Below, one piece after another: positions 34,160 to 43,274 of a DNA stretch of 64,000 nt. Each line of letters starts with the position of its first letter. The first letter of the stretch is position 1. The stretch comes from JAWXCE01 sp034440495 (GTDB taxonomy: Bacteria; Pseudomonadota; Alphaproteobacteria; Rhizobiales; Rhodomicrobiaceae): assembly GCA_034440495.1 (NCBI GenBank), contig JAWXCE010000041.1, forward strand, positions 1-64,000, in the 5' to 3' direction. The notes under the pieces were generated by a model. It was not told the origin of the DNA and did no database searches. It saw nothing but the letters and a program-made list of their open reading frames with translations. Both the position numbers and the translations under genes were made by a program.

Positions 34160-34645
34160 CTAGCGAGGAGTGGGAGTAGCGCCTGATTTGAGATCGTCCA
34201 TCATTTTCTGGGCATATTTGATACCGATCTGCGATCCCTGCTGCATCATTTCAGGCATCGACTGAACAAATTTCGAGCCGGTTTCACCACGGTAAAAATC
34301 AGCGACGGCTTTCATTTCCTCCGCTGTAAAGCGAGATGCGTAAAGCACAGCAAAATCGCGCAAGATCTCTTCTTTATAAGTCGCAAAACGGCCCGCAAAC
34401 GCTTCCACAGCCATGGACACGGCATGACCCTGCTGCGTATTTCCATCGCCTGCGGCGCCTTGCTGAAAGCTGGAAATCATGGACGTCATCATGCCGTCCA
34501 TTTGTTTAGAAACGCCCGTGGCATCCATTAGGTCTTGCGCAGCCGCGACGCGCGCAGGATCGGGCGCGTCTTGCGCTGTGCCTGGGCGCGGGGTGGCACA
34601 AACTGACAGGAATGCGGCGAATATGAAAACTACAATGCGGGTCAC
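34160..34645 (-). CDS. DUF2059-type periplasmic protein
   Basis: 161 residues. A signal peptide (MTRIVVFIFAAFLSVCATPRPGTAQ) is cut probably after TAQ. The mature domain is helical, with RFTAEEMKAVADFYRGETGSKFVQSMPEMMQQG, the F-x-G-x-G-x-K pattern of DUF2059 proteins. The function is unknown. It lies between dnaB and rplI on the same strand; that slot varies among relatives. The C-terminus is a short Pro/Thr tail. Confidence 0.8.
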   Translation of the reverse strand: MTRIVVFIFAAFLSVCATPRPGTAQDAPDPARVAAAQDLMDATGVSKQMDGMMTSMISSFQQGAAGDGNTQQGHAVSMAVEAFAGRFATYKEEILRDFAVLYASRFTAEEMKAVADFYRGETGSKFVQSMPEMMQQGSQIGIKYAQKMMDDLKSGATPTPR

Positions 34646-34736
34646 GGCTCGTCCTTTGCTCTTTATGTCTCAGCGGCCGGAGACTTAGCCTCTCAATGAG
34701 ACGAGCCCGTGACCCTTATAAGATATGAAAAAGGCG

Positions 34737-35321
34737 TTATGCCTCTCCCTCACTATCGGCTTCCCCGGCCGCATCGTCATCCGCCCGGTAGGTGTCCTCC
34801 GGCTTGATTCTGTCTTCGTCCTCTTCCTCGCGGCGCTGCGTCACGTCTTCGCCGCGCGCCTGACGCTCAGCCTCTTCCTCGGTGCGGGCTACGTTGACGT
34901 TGACCTTCACAATCACCTCCGGATGCAGGCCGATGCGCACTTCCTGCACGCCCAGCGCCTTGATAGGCCGGTCGAGCAGAACCTGGGTCCGCTCTATGCT
35001 GTAGCCGCCAGCCGTAATGACATCCGATACGTCGCGCGTCGAAACCGAGCCGTAAAGCTGGCCGGAGTCGCCCGCCTGACGGAGCACGACAAAGTTTTTG
35101 CCTGACAGCTTGATGCCGACCTCTTCGGCCTCCCGCTTCATCTCCAGATTGCGCGCCTCAAGCTGCACGCGCTCTTTCTCAAAGCGCAAGCGGCTTTCTT
35201 TCGTGGCGCGCATCGCCTTGCCATGCGGAAGCAGGAAATTGCGGGCGTATCCGTCTTTGACTTTGACGACGTCACCCATCTGGCCAAGGCGGCCAATGCG
35301 TTCGAGTAGTATGACTTCCAT
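34737..35321 (-). CDS. rplI: 50S ribosomal protein L9
   Basis: 194 residues; ATG with AAGGA about 9 bases upstream. The N-terminal domain is classical: MEVILLERIGRLGQMGDVVKVKDGYARNFLLPHGKAMRAT, followed by the long linker helix and the C-terminal 23S-binding domain. The last 45 residues are an acidic, low-complexity tail (EEEDEDRIKPEDTYRADDDAAGEADSEGEA), longer than in E. coli but common in alphaproteobacteria. It starts 15 bases after the DUF2232 gene ends. Confidence 0.97.
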   Translation of the reverse strand: MEVILLERIGRLGQMGDVVKVKDGYARNFLLPHGKAMRATKESRLRFEKERVQLEARNLEMKREAEEVGIKLSGKNFVVLRQAGDSGQLYGSVSTRDVSDVITAGGYSIERTQVLLDRPIKALGVQEVRIGLHPEVIVKVNVNVARTEEEAERQARGEDVTQRREEEDEDRIKPEDTYRADDDAAGEADSEGEA

Positions 35322-35336
35322 ATTGCAGATCCTTGT

Positions 35337-36302
35337 TTACGGTTGGGTTGGAGGCGGCGATCCCGGTGGTGAGATTCGCGCGCGCAGATTAAAAATATGA
35401 TCCGCTATGCCGAGAAGCGCGACGAGAACTGCGGGCCAAATTAGCAAAGGGACGGACATAAGAACCGCAGCCATCAGAAACGGCTGTAACGAGGCGCCTC
35501 GGCTCAGGCGCCAGAGAACGGCCATTCCAACAATGAAATACGCGACTGTCAGCGCGCCGATGAAGCAAAGCGCGTAAAACCCTGCCGGGCCGGGCGCAAA
35601 TGTCATGGCAAAGCTGGCGAGCGCCGCGAAGCGCAGAAATTGCGGATATTGCAGGCTGGGTAGATGCGGAGCAGGGCGCGCGAGGCGGCCCGAACGGGCA
35701 ACGATCCTTGCCGCCAGCCACAAGCATAACAGGCTTGCCGCTGTTAGCACGGCGCCAGCCAATGCGGGGGTAAACACATCCGCCACAAGATCGAACACCG
35801 CTGAAATCTCGGCCTCGTTCAAGCGGCCAGATTGCATAAAAACGTCGCGGAACTGCGCCGTGTCGAAAAATTTAAGAAGTGTCGCTTTGAACTCGGGCGT
35901 GTGAGCGCCGGATATCGCCAGTGTCGCGCCCGCGCCGGTTGCGGCCAGGAGGGTGGCCATCGCCGCAAGCCGTCCTTGTGGATACCACGCGGAAACTTCG
36001 CCTTCACCCGGCTGAGGGGAGCGCGAGAGGAGGGCAAGATGTGACAGCACGGTGGGCGCCGCTGCTGTCATCAAAACGAAGTTGATCGCTGTCCAGCCGC
36101 CAAGCACCGCGCTTATAAGCGCGCCGCCTGTTGCGGCGGCAAGAGCGGCTGCATACGCGCCCCAGCCAAGACCTGCAATGAAGAGCGGGAGGGGGGCAAG
36201 CATGAACAACACAAACGCAATGAACGACTGCCCGGCAAGCGATGCGTACATCAAAGCTGAGGCCAGCCCGCAGGCGATCGCGATCACAAAGGTGGAGTTC
36301 AT
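35337..36302 (-). CDS. DUF2232 (YybS-like) membrane protein
   Basis: 321 residues with eight or nine membrane segments spread over the chain. The stretch YLVG/IVGMAVLWRLSRGASLQPFLMAAVLMSVPLLIWPAVLVALLGIADHIFNLRARI near the C-terminus is characteristic of the DUF2232 family found between rpsR and rplI in many bacteria. The function is unknown; a transport or assembly role is only a guess. Its place inside the rpsF-rpsR-rplI cluster agrees with the family. Confidence 0.85.
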   Translation of the reverse strand: MNSTFVIAIACGLASALMYASLAGQSFIAFVLFMLAPLPLFIAGLGWGAYAAALAAATGGALISAVLGGWTAINFVLMTAAAPTVLSHLALLSRSPQPGEGEVSAWYPQGRLAAMATLLAATGAGATLAISGAHTPEFKATLLKFFDTAQFRDVFMQSGRLNEAEISAVFDLVADVFTPALAGAVLTAASLLCLWLAARIVARSGRLARPAPHLPSLQYPQFLRFAALASFAMTFAPGPAGFYALCFIGALTVAYFIVGMAVLWRLSRGASLQPFLMAAVLMSVPLLIWPAVLVALLGIADHIFNLRARISPPGSPPPTQP

Positions 36303-36408
36303 GCAAGCTGTCCCGCATTTGAGCGGTTAGGGGCAAAAGCAGCGATACTGTTTCTGGCCCAACCAGTGTTCCGCGCGCCATTGGCGGCGCACGGTCTAAT
36401 CTGTGTTG

Positions 36409-36687
36409 TTATCTAAGAATGTAAGGCAAAAGGCCAAGAAACCGCGCGCGCTTAATGGCTTTCGCCAGTTCGCGCTGCTTTTTCGCGGAAACCGCCGTGA
36501 TGCGGCTTGGCACAATTTTCCCGCGCTCGGAAATAAATCGCTGCAGGAGTTTTACGTCTTTGTAGTCGATAACCGGCGCCTGATCTCCCGAGAAGGGGCA
36601 GGTTTTGCGACGGCGATTGAATGTGCGGCGAGCCCCGCCACCACCGGCTCCGGCTCCAGCGCTGCCCTGGCTTTGACCCATACTCAT
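36409..36687 (-). CDS. rpsR: 30S ribosomal protein S18
   Basis: 92 residues. S18 signatures are RRKTCPFSG, DYKDVKLLQRFISERGKIVPSRITAVSAKKQRELAKAIKRARFLGLLPY. It pairs with S6 on the platform of the small subunit. The N-terminal 20 residues are Gly/Ser-rich (SMGQSQGSAGAGAGGGGARR). The start overlaps the rpsF stop by four bases. Confidence 0.97.
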   Translation of the reverse strand: MSMGQSQGSAGAGAGGGGARRTFNRRRKTCPFSGDQAPVIDYKDVKLLQRFISERGKIVPSRITAVSAKKQRELAKAIKRARFLGLLPYILR

Positions 36688-37250
36688 TCCGCGTCTCCCT
36701 GAACAGCCGTTTCTTCACGGCGACCAAAACGTCCGCCGCCGCCTTCGCTACCACGCCCGCCTTCAGCGCCACGGAAACCTCCAGCGCCTTCGCGATCTCC
36801 ACCGCGGAAGCCGCCGCCACCTTCAAAACCACCTTCGCGACGTGGTGGACGGCGGTCGCCGCCCCTATCCCCGCCTCTATCGCCGCCACGGAAATCGCTG
36901 CGGTCGCCACGCTCGCGTTCACGCTCATCCGAGCGACGCATGGCGGCGGAAGGCTTTTCCTCCAGTTCATCGACTTTGATTGTCATGAAGCGGATAACGT
37001 CAGTTGAGATGCTCATCTGACGCTCCATCTCCGTCACCGCTTGATGGGGCGCGTCGATGTTCATAAGGGCGTAGTGCGCCTTGCGGTTTTTCTTGATCTT
37101 GTAGGAAATTGACTTGAGACCCCAATACTCGGTCTTTGCGACCTTGCCGCCACCCTCTTCGATGATGGTTTGGTAGGTTTTTATCAGGGTCTGTACCTGC
37201 GCGGCGGTGATATCCTGCCGTACAATGAATACGTGTTCGTAAAACGCCAT
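36684..37250 (-). CDS. rpsF: 30S ribosomal protein S6 with long RGG-rich tail
   Basis: 188 residues from the ATG at 37250, with GGAAAGG about 8 bases upstream; the frame is open to 37325. The S6 core is MAFYEHVFIVRQDITAAQ through YWGLKSISYKIKKNRKAHYALMNIDAP and ISTDVIRFMTIKVDELEEKPS, about 100 residues. Then comes a tail of about 80 residues made of Arg, Gly, Asp and Glu repeats (RGGDRGGDRGGDRRPPRR and FRGGDREGAGGFRG). Alphaproteobacterial S6 often has a charged tail, but RGG repeats resemble RNA-binding disordered regions. It is coupled to rpsR. Confidence 0.96.
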   Translation of the reverse strand: MAFYEHVFIVRQDITAAQVQTLIKTYQTIIEEGGGKVAKTEYWGLKSISYKIKKNRKAHYALMNIDAPHQAVTEMERQMSISTDVIRFMTIKVDELEEKPSAAMRRSDERERERGDRSDFRGGDRGGDRGGDRRPPRREGGFEGGGGFRGGDREGAGGFRGAEGGRGSEGGGGRFGRREETAVQGDAE

Positions 37251-37325
37251 GCGCCGATTGCCTTTCCAAAGTGACTGCCCGGCGCGAAGCCCCTTTTGCG
37301 CCGTTTGGAAAGGCTTAAAGGTCAT

Positions 37326-37610
37326 CTCGAAAGAGCGGAAACACCAGGAAAACCAGACACAGAAGCGTCAGGCGGTCATCACTAAACAGAACTGAGCTTA
37401 GTTTAAACACTGCGCGGCGAGCCAATAAGGAGCATAGACGCGCATTTCCCGTTCAGCCTCCGACCGGGTTGGCATGGACTTATACTGCAAACCTCTTGGG
37501 ATGCAACGGATTTCGGCCCCCGTTGGCAACGATCTTGACAGTTCGTTACAAAACGGTGTCATTCAACGCCTGCTATTGGAATAATTTACAGCAAACCGGC
37601 ATTAAAGAAC
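37326..37610. other. Divergent gap between rpsF and fabD
   Basis: 285 bases separating two divergent operons, so it should hold both promoters. A TTGACA at about 37533 points toward fabD, but no convincing -10 follows at 17 bases. A short AACT-GAGCTT-AGTT hairpin lies near 37390. No gene is visible. Confidence 0.5.
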
Positions 37611-38558
37611 ATGACCACAGCGTTCGTTTTTCCCGGACAGGGTAGCCAGCATCTGGGCATGGGCCGTGATCTGGCGGCAGCTTTTCCCGCCGCGCGCGCC
37701 GTATTTGACGAGGTAGACGATGCGCTGGGCCACAAACTCTCCGCTGTAATATGGGGCGAGTCGGAAACTGATCTAACGCTTACGCAAAACGCGCAGCCAG
37801 CGCTGATGGCGGTTTCGCTCGCCGTGATGGCGGTGCTTGAAACCACGCTGGATTTCCAGTTGCGCCGCCGCGTCGCTTACGTAGCGGGGCATTCACTGGG
37901 TGAATACTCGGCGCTCGCCGCTACTAACTCCCTCACTCTCAAGGACGCGGCGCGGCTTCTGCACTTGCGTGGCGATGCGATGCAGCGCGCCGTGCCTGTG
38001 GGCGAGGGCGCAATGGCCGCACTGCTGGGCACGGATTTTGACATTGCGTCAAAACTCGCCGCTGTCGCCGCTGAAGATGAAGTGTGCGAGGCCGCGAACG
38101 ACAACGCCGTCGGGCAAGTGGTTATCAGCGGGCACAAAACGGCTGTAGAGCGGGCCGTCGCCCTGTCCAAGGATTACGGCGTGCGCCGCGCCATGATGCT
38201 GACGGTGAGCGCGCCCTTCCATTGCGCGCTGATGGCCCCCGCCGCCGAAGTGATGGCGCAAGCGCTGGCGAATGTGACGATCAAGCCGCCCAGCGTGCCG
38301 CTCATCGCCAACGTGCTCGCCAGCTCGATCAGCGACCCTGCCGAGATCCGCGTGCGCCTTATAGAGCAGGTGACTGGCGCGGTGCGCTGGCGCGAAACCA
38401 TGGAGTTGATGGTGGCTGCGGGCGTCACGACAGTTGTGGAGGCGGGCGCGGGCAAGGTGCTCGCTGGTCTAGCGCGCCGGGCGTCTTCGGACCTGACCAC
38501 CATTAATATCTCAACGCCTCAAGATGTTGACACCTTCGCCAAAACCTTGAGCGCATAA
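37611..38558 (+). CDS. fabD: Malonyl-CoA:ACP transacylase
   Basis: 315 residues. It loads malonyl groups onto acyl carrier protein for fatty acid elongation. FPGQGSQHLGMG opens the chain; the catalytic serine is S95 in VAGHSLGEYSAL, and the catalytic His is in SAPFHCALM, near residue 205. QVVISGHK and VEAGAGKVLAGL are further family marks. It leads the fabD-fabG-acpP-fabF run and is divergent from rpsF. Confidence 0.97.
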   Translation: MTTAFVFPGQGSQHLGMGRDLAAAFPAARAVFDEVDDALGHKLSAVIWGESETDLTLTQNAQPALMAVSLAVMAVLETTLDFQLRRRVAYVAGHSLGEYSALAATNSLTLKDAARLLHLRGDAMQRAVPVGEGAMAALLGTDFDIASKLAAVAAEDEVCEAANDNAVGQVVISGHKTAVERAVALSKDYGVRRAMMLTVSAPFHCALMAPAAEVMAQALANVTIKPPSVPLIANVLASSISDPAEIRVRLIEQVTGAVRWRETMELMVAAGVTTVVEAGAGKVLAGLARRASSDLTTINISTPQDVDTFAKTLSA

Positions 38559-38579
38559 CCTTTTCCGGAGCAGGTGCTG

Positions 38580-39317
38580 ATGTTCGATTTAAACGGTAAG
38601 ACCGCGCTGGTGACGGGCGCCAGCGGCGGCATAGGCGGCGCAATTGTGAAAGCGCTGCACTCGCAGGGCGCAAAAGTGGTCATCTCCGGCACGCGCCGCG
38701 AGAAGCTGGAGGCGCTGAACGCTGAACTGGGTTTGTCGGCGCCTATTTTTCCATGCGATCTGAAAGATCGTGAGGCGGTGGCCAAGCTTATCCCTGAGGT
38801 CGAGGCGTCAGCGGGCGAACTGCATATCCTAGTCAATAACGCCGGCATCACGCGCGACAACCTGTTCATGCGGATGAAGGATGAGGAGTGGGACGATGTT
38901 ATCGCCGTGAACCTCACATCCACCTTCAGTTTATGCCGGGCAGCGCTGCGGGGTATGATGCGCCGCCGCTATGGGCGCATCGTCAACATCGCGTCGATCA
39001 GCGGCGTATTCGGCAATCCGGGGCAGGGCAACTACGCGGCGTCCAAGGCGGGCATGATTGGCATGACGAAGTCGCTGGCACGCGAAATCGCGTCGCGCGG
39101 CATCACCGCCAACTGCATCGCGCCGGGCTTCATCGAGACCCCTATGACGGGCGAGTTGAACGCCAAGCAGACAGAGGCCATCGCCGCTGCGATCCCAATG
39201 GGCAGCTTTGGAAAACCTGAGGACATCGCCGCCGCCGTGGTCTATCTTGGCAGTAATGAGGCCCGTTATGTCACGGGCGAAACATTGCATGTCAACGGTG
39301 GCATGCTTATGGTTTGA
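38580..39317 (+). CDS. fabG: 3-oxoacyl-ACP reductase
   Basis: 245 residues from the ATG at 38580, with GGAG 9 bases upstream; a GTG at 38574 is only three bases from that site and less likely. It is an NADPH-dependent ketoreductase of the fatty acid cycle. The dinucleotide motif is VTGASGGIGG at residues 11-20. The catalytic Ser-Tyr-Lys are S139, Y152 and K156 (ISGVFGNPGQGNYAASKAG). The gene starts 21 bases after fabD. Confidence 0.97.
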   Translation: MFDLNGKTALVTGASGGIGGAIVKALHSQGAKVVISGTRREKLEALNAELGLSAPIFPCDLKDREAVAKLIPEVEASAGELHILVNNAGITRDNLFMRMKDEEWDDVIAVNLTSTFSLCRAALRGMMRRRYGRIVNIASISGVFGNPGQGNYAASKAGMIGMTKSLAREIASRGITANCIAPGFIETPMTGELNAKQTEAIAAAIPMGSFGKPEDIAAAVVYLGSNEARYVTGETLHVNGGMLMV

Positions 39318-39541
39318 ACAAACGGCGAAAGTCGCGTCTTAGCAGCAAGCGAAAGCGTCCAAGTCTGGCTGAGAAACAGCGAAAAAATGCTTTCCTCAGA
39401 CTCACTTTCAATGCTACCAGCCATTTCGCTGGGCTGTCTGGCGTTTTATCAGCGCGGCAGGGGAGGCGTCAGCCGTCTGGGATGCACGTTTTTCGGTCGG
39501 GGCCGTGTAGTCTGGGCTTGGGAGCAACATGAGGCAAACAT

Positions 39542-39778
39542 ATGAGCGATATCGCAGAACGCGTTAAAAAGATCGTAGTCGAACATCTTGGCGTCGAAAC
39601 GGAAAAAGTTACAGACAACGCCAGCTTCATTGACGATCTAGGCGCGGACAGCCTTGACACCGTCGAACTGGTCATGGCTTTTGAAGAAGAATTTGGCGTG
39701 GAAATTCCAGATGACGCCGCCGAGACCATTCTGACTGTCGGCGACGCGGTCAAATTTCTGGAAGATAATGCGGCCTAA
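39542..39778 (+). CDS. acpP: Acyl carrier protein
   Basis: 78 residues, acidic. S37 in DLGADSLDTVELVMAFEEEF is the phosphopantetheine site. It carries growing acyl chains for FabD, FabG and FabF encoded around it. The 224-base gap after fabG suggests its own promoter, as is usual for the highly expressed acpP. A short open frame in that gap (39314-39532) does not look real. Confidence 0.98.
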   Translation: MSDIAERVKKIVVEHLGVETEKVTDNASFIDDLGADSLDTVELVMAFEEEFGVEIPDDAAETILTVGDAVKFLEDNAA

Positions 39779-39898
39779 ACGTTTGCCATCTACACGAGTG
39801 CGCGTTGCCGCCGTCTGGAGCCCTCAAGCATCGCGCATGACGTGCGACGCTTGACTGGCTGCCACTTGTACAGCGTTTTTGAGAACAGCGGAGGCTTT

Positions 39899-41161
39899 AT
39901 GCGGCGAGTCGTCTTAACCGGGCTTGGCCTGGTGTCGCCCATTGGCTGCGGCGTTGAAGCGACTTGGAGCCGAATTCTGGCCGGGGAAAGCGGAGCGCGA
40001 CGTATCGAGGAATTCGATGCGTCCGATCTTGCATGCCAGATCGGCTGCTTCATACCGCATGGCGCTACAGCGGACGGGAAATATAACCCGGACGACTGGA
40101 TGGAGCCGAAAGAGCAGCGCAAGGTTGATGATTTCATCATCTACGCCATGGTCGCCGCTGGAGAGGCGCTTCAGGATTCCGGCTGGGCACCAAAAACTTA
40201 CGAGGATCAGGCTCGTAGCGGCGTCCTCATAGGGTCAGGCATCGGTGGTCTGCAAGGCATCGAGAAAGCGGCGCTACTGCTCGCGGAAAAAGGCCCGCGC
40301 AGGATCAGCCCGTTTTTCATTCCGGGCCGGCTCATCAACCTTGCTTCTGGCTACGTTTCTATCACGTACAATCTGAAAGGTCCGAACCACGCCGTGGTCA
40401 CCGCCTGTTCGACCGGCGCTCACGCCATCGGCGATGCGGCTCGGCTCATCGCATGGGATGACGCCGATGTTATGGTGGCGGGTGGTACAGAATCGCCCTT
40501 GTGCCGGCTGGCGGTTGCAGGATTTGCCGCATGCAGGGCGCTTTCGACCGGCTTCAACGACGAACCAAAACGCGCTTCCCGTCCCTACGATAAAGATCGC
40601 GACGGTTTCGTCATGGGCGAAGGCGCAGGCGTTGTCGTGCTAGAGGAGTATGAGCACGCCAAGGCGCGCGGCGCAAAGATTTACGCCGAGGTGATCGGTT
40701 ATGGCCTCTCTGGCGACGCCTATCATATCACCGCACCCGCCGAGAATGGCGACGGCGCGTTCCGTTGCATGGATGCCGCCATCAAGCGCGCGAAGCTCGC
40801 GCCGGCTGACATCGACTATATTAACGCGCATGGCACATCGACGCCCATGGGCGATGAGATCGAGCTATCGGCGGTGGAGCGCCTGTTTGGCGTATCGGCT
40901 GAAAAGCTAACGATGTCGTCTACGAAATCGGCCACTGGCCATCTGCTGGGAGCAGCAGGCGCCATAGAAGCAATATTCTCGGTGCTTTCAATTCGCGATA
41001 ATATTGCGCCACCCACGCTTAATCTGGACAATCCATCCGTCGCGACCGCTATCGATCTTGTGCCGCACAAAGCTAAAAAGCTCCCGATAAACACTGTTCT
41101 TTCAAACTCATTTGGTTTTGGCGGGACAAACGCGTCGCTGGTGCTACGGCGGGTTGACTGA
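39899..41161 (+). CDS. fabF: 3-oxoacyl-ACP synthase II
   Basis: 420 residues from the ATG at 39899, with GGAGG 5 bases upstream, which decides against the earlier in-frame start at 39842. It elongates acyl-ACP with malonyl-ACP. The catalytic triad is visible: C170 in VVTACSTGAHAIG, then His in YINAHGTSTPMGD and His in SATGHLLGAAGAIE. NSFGFGGTNASL closes the thiolase fold. It lies 120 bases after acpP. Confidence 0.97.
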   Translation: MRRVVLTGLGLVSPIGCGVEATWSRILAGESGARRIEEFDASDLACQIGCFIPHGATADGKYNPDDWMEPKEQRKVDDFIIYAMVAAGEALQDSGWAPKTYEDQARSGVLIGSGIGGLQGIEKAALLLAEKGPRRISPFFIPGRLINLASGYVSITYNLKGPNHAVVTACSTGAHAIGDAARLIAWDDADVMVAGGTESPLCRLAVAGFAACRALSTGFNDEPKRASRPYDKDRDGFVMGEGAGVVVLEEYEHAKARGAKIYAEVIGYGLSGDAYHITAPAENGDGAFRCMDAAIKRAKLAPADIDYINAHGTSTPMGDEIELSAVERLFGVSAEKLTMSSTKSATGHLLGAAGAIEAIFSVLSIRDNIAPPTLNLDNPSVATAIDLVPHKAKKLPINTVLSNSFGFGGTNASLVLRRVD

Positions 41162-41325
41162 CACAACGCTTTTGGCGGCGAAGGTTTTCTCCCTTTCGCC
41201 ATAATTCATTGTTGAACTCCGCGAACCATAACGGCACGGGGCTATAGATGCGATCTGAGGAACAGGTTTGGGGAGGTATAAACCGCGCAAGCAAAGCGGG
41301 TTACTCCGGCCGTCAAATCGGCATT

Positions 41326-42531
41326 ATGGCGCGCAGTCCATCCGAGGCGCTTGAGCCAGATAATGCGCCAGAGCCGCCTCGCGGGAGCAAAAAACGCCAC
41401 CAGCATCCCGTGGTCGTTTTCCTTAACACATTCATGACGCTATTGCTCATCGGCGTCATTGGCCTCGCGGGCATGTTTTACTTCGTTCGCACGCAGTTTG
41501 ACCGCGCGGGCCCGCTTTCACATCCGACCGTGGTTGTCATCCCCGAAGGCGACGGCGCCATTGGTATTGCCAGCCGTTTGGAGCGCGAAGGCATTATCAC
41601 CGATAAGCGTATTTTCATGGCGAGCGTGCTGTACTTCCGCGCGCATAAGAAGCTTAAAGCGGGCGAATACGCCATTGATCGCAACGCCAGCATTCGACGC
41701 GTGCTTGATACGCTCATCGAAGGCAAGGCGATACTCTACAGCGTTAGCTTGCCGGAAGGCTTGACCAGCGAGCAGATGATAGAACGTCTGCGCTTCAACG
41801 AAGATCTGGTCGGCGAAGTGGCGGAAATTCCCGCCGAAGGGTCACTGCTGCCCGACACATACAAGTTCTCCAAAGGTACCACCCGCGAAGATCTGGTTAA
41901 GCGTTTACAGTCGGAACAGAAGAAGTTCATTGATAAGGTTTGGGATAAACGCGCCAACAATTTGCCAATTTCAACCCGCGACGAGGCTATCAAGCTGGCT
42001 TCGATTGTCGAGAAAGAGACCGGGCGCGCTGATGAGCGCCAGCGTGTCGCCGCCGTCTTTGTCAACCGGATGCGGAAGAAGATGCGTTTGCAGTCCGACC
42101 CGACAACAATATATGGAATTGTGGGCGGTAAGGGCGTGCTCGGCCGCTCCATTTTGCGCAGCGATCTCGATCGGGATACGCCCTATAACACTTATAAAAT
42201 CGTTGGGCTTCCTCCCACGCCAATTGCTAACCCCGGGCGGTCGGCCATTGAGGCTGTGCTTTCGCCCGCCAAGGTGAATGACCTGTATTTTGTGGCGGAC
42301 GGCACCGGCGGGCATGCTTTTGCGGAAACGCTTCAAGATCATAATCGCAATGTGGTGAAGTGGCGGACTGTGGAACGCGAGCGCGCAACAGAAGAAGCAT
42401 CGGCGCAGCAAGACGCAGGCGCGGCCACAGCGTCAAACATCTCTACCACCGCGCCAGCCCCTGTAGTGTCGCAGACGCCAGCGCCGCAGATGGTTCAGGT
42501 TCCGTTGCCGGAACGCCGTCCCACCCGATAG
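41326..42531 (+). CDS. mltG: Endolytic murein transglycosylase MltG
   Basis: 401 residues from the ATG at 41326; an in-frame ATG at 41248 would add 26 residues. A cytoplasmic N-terminus rich in Pro, Lys and Arg is followed by one membrane span (FLNTFMTLLLIGVIGLAGMFYFV). The periplasmic part has the LysM-like domain and the YceG catalytic domain with SIVEKETGRADERQRVAAVFVNRMRKKMRLQSDPTTIYG (catalytic Glu) and LPPTPIANPG. It cuts nascent glycan strands and so ends them. The last 60 residues are Ala/Pro/Gln-rich. It follows fabF as in many relatives. Confidence 0.94.
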   Translation: MARSPSEALEPDNAPEPPRGSKKRHQHPVVVFLNTFMTLLLIGVIGLAGMFYFVRTQFDRAGPLSHPTVVVIPEGDGAIGIASRLEREGIITDKRIFMASVLYFRAHKKLKAGEYAIDRNASIRRVLDTLIEGKAILYSVSLPEGLTSEQMIERLRFNEDLVGEVAEIPAEGSLLPDTYKFSKGTTREDLVKRLQSEQKKFIDKVWDKRANNLPISTRDEAIKLASIVEKETGRADERQRVAAVFVNRMRKKMRLQSDPTTIYGIVGGKGVLGRSILRSDLDRDTPYNTYKIVGLPPTPIANPGRSAIEAVLSPAKVNDLYFVADGTGGHAFAETLQDHNRNVVKWRTVERERATEEASAQQDAGAATASNISTTAPAPVVSQTPAPQMVQVPLPERRPTR

Positions 42532-42616
42532 TTGACAGCGCAGACGGTTTGGTGTTCAGCGTAATCTGATTGCCTTTGCAAAGCCCCAGGTCTGAATTTT
42601 TGTCAGGACGCATCTG

Positions 42617-43264
42617 TTGGCATCACTGCAAGACATGGTCATCGAACGCCGCGGACTGATGCTGGCGATATCCTCGCCTTCTGGCGCGGGCAAAACGACG
42701 TTGACCCGTATGCTGATCGACGGAGACGCGAATTTACAACTCTCTGTTTCCGCCACGACCCGTCCTCGGCGCAGCAACGAGGAAGACGGCGTGCATTACT
42801 CCTTTGTTGCGGAGCGGGATTTCATCTTGATGCGTGACGCTGGCGCATTCATCGAATGGGCGCATGTTTTCGGCAATTTCTACGGCACTCCGAAGCAGCC
42901 TGTTGAAGCAGCGCTAGGCAATGGCCGCGATGTCGTGTTCGACGTGGACTGGCAAGGCGTGCGACAGCTTCAACACCAGGCGCGGCCAGACTTAGCCACC
43001 GTTTTTATCCTGCCGCCATCTCGTGCGTCATTGCATGAGCGGCTTCAAAAGCGCGGAGCCGACGATGACAGCACGGTTCGCTCTCGTATGGCAGCCGCCT
43101 CCGCCGAGATCAGCCACTGGAGCGAGTATGATTACGTCCTCGTTAACGACGATCTGAACGGCTGCGCCGCCTCGCTGCGCGCGATATTGCAAGCCGAACG
43201 CCTCAAGCGGGAGCGTCGGACGGGCCTGATTGATTTTGTATCCCAACTCATGGTCGATGCATAA
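42617..43264 (+). CDS. gmk: Guanylate kinase
   Basis: 215 residues from a TTG at 42617, which has AGGA 8-9 bases upstream; the ATG at 42635 lacks a ribosome site. It phosphorylates GMP to GDP. The P-loop is LAISSPSGAGKTTLTRML, the GMP-binding region is SATTRPRRSNEEDGVHYSFV, and VVFDVDWQGVRQL holds Walker B. It follows mltG by 85 bases. Confidence 0.95.
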   Translation: MASLQDMVIERRGLMLAISSPSGAGKTTLTRMLIDGDANLQLSVSATTRPRRSNEEDGVHYSFVAERDFILMRDAGAFIEWAHVFGNFYGTPKQPVEAALGNGRDVVFDVDWQGVRQLQHQARPDLATVFILPPSRASLHERLQKRGADDDSTVRSRMAAASAEISHWSEYDYVLVNDDLNGCAASLRAILQAERLKRERRTGLIDFVSQLMVDA

Positions 43265-43274
43265 GTGGGGCAGG

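Noticed and set aside
37326..37610. tRNA or small RNA gene in the rpsF-fabD gap
   Set aside because: No cloverleaf or TTCRA arm could be folded by eye, and the gap is adequately explained by two divergent promoters.
39314..39532. 72-codon open frame between fabG and acpP
   Set aside because: Starts on the fabG stop, is Arg/Lys/Ser-rich without a ribosome site, and occupies the likely acpP promoter region.
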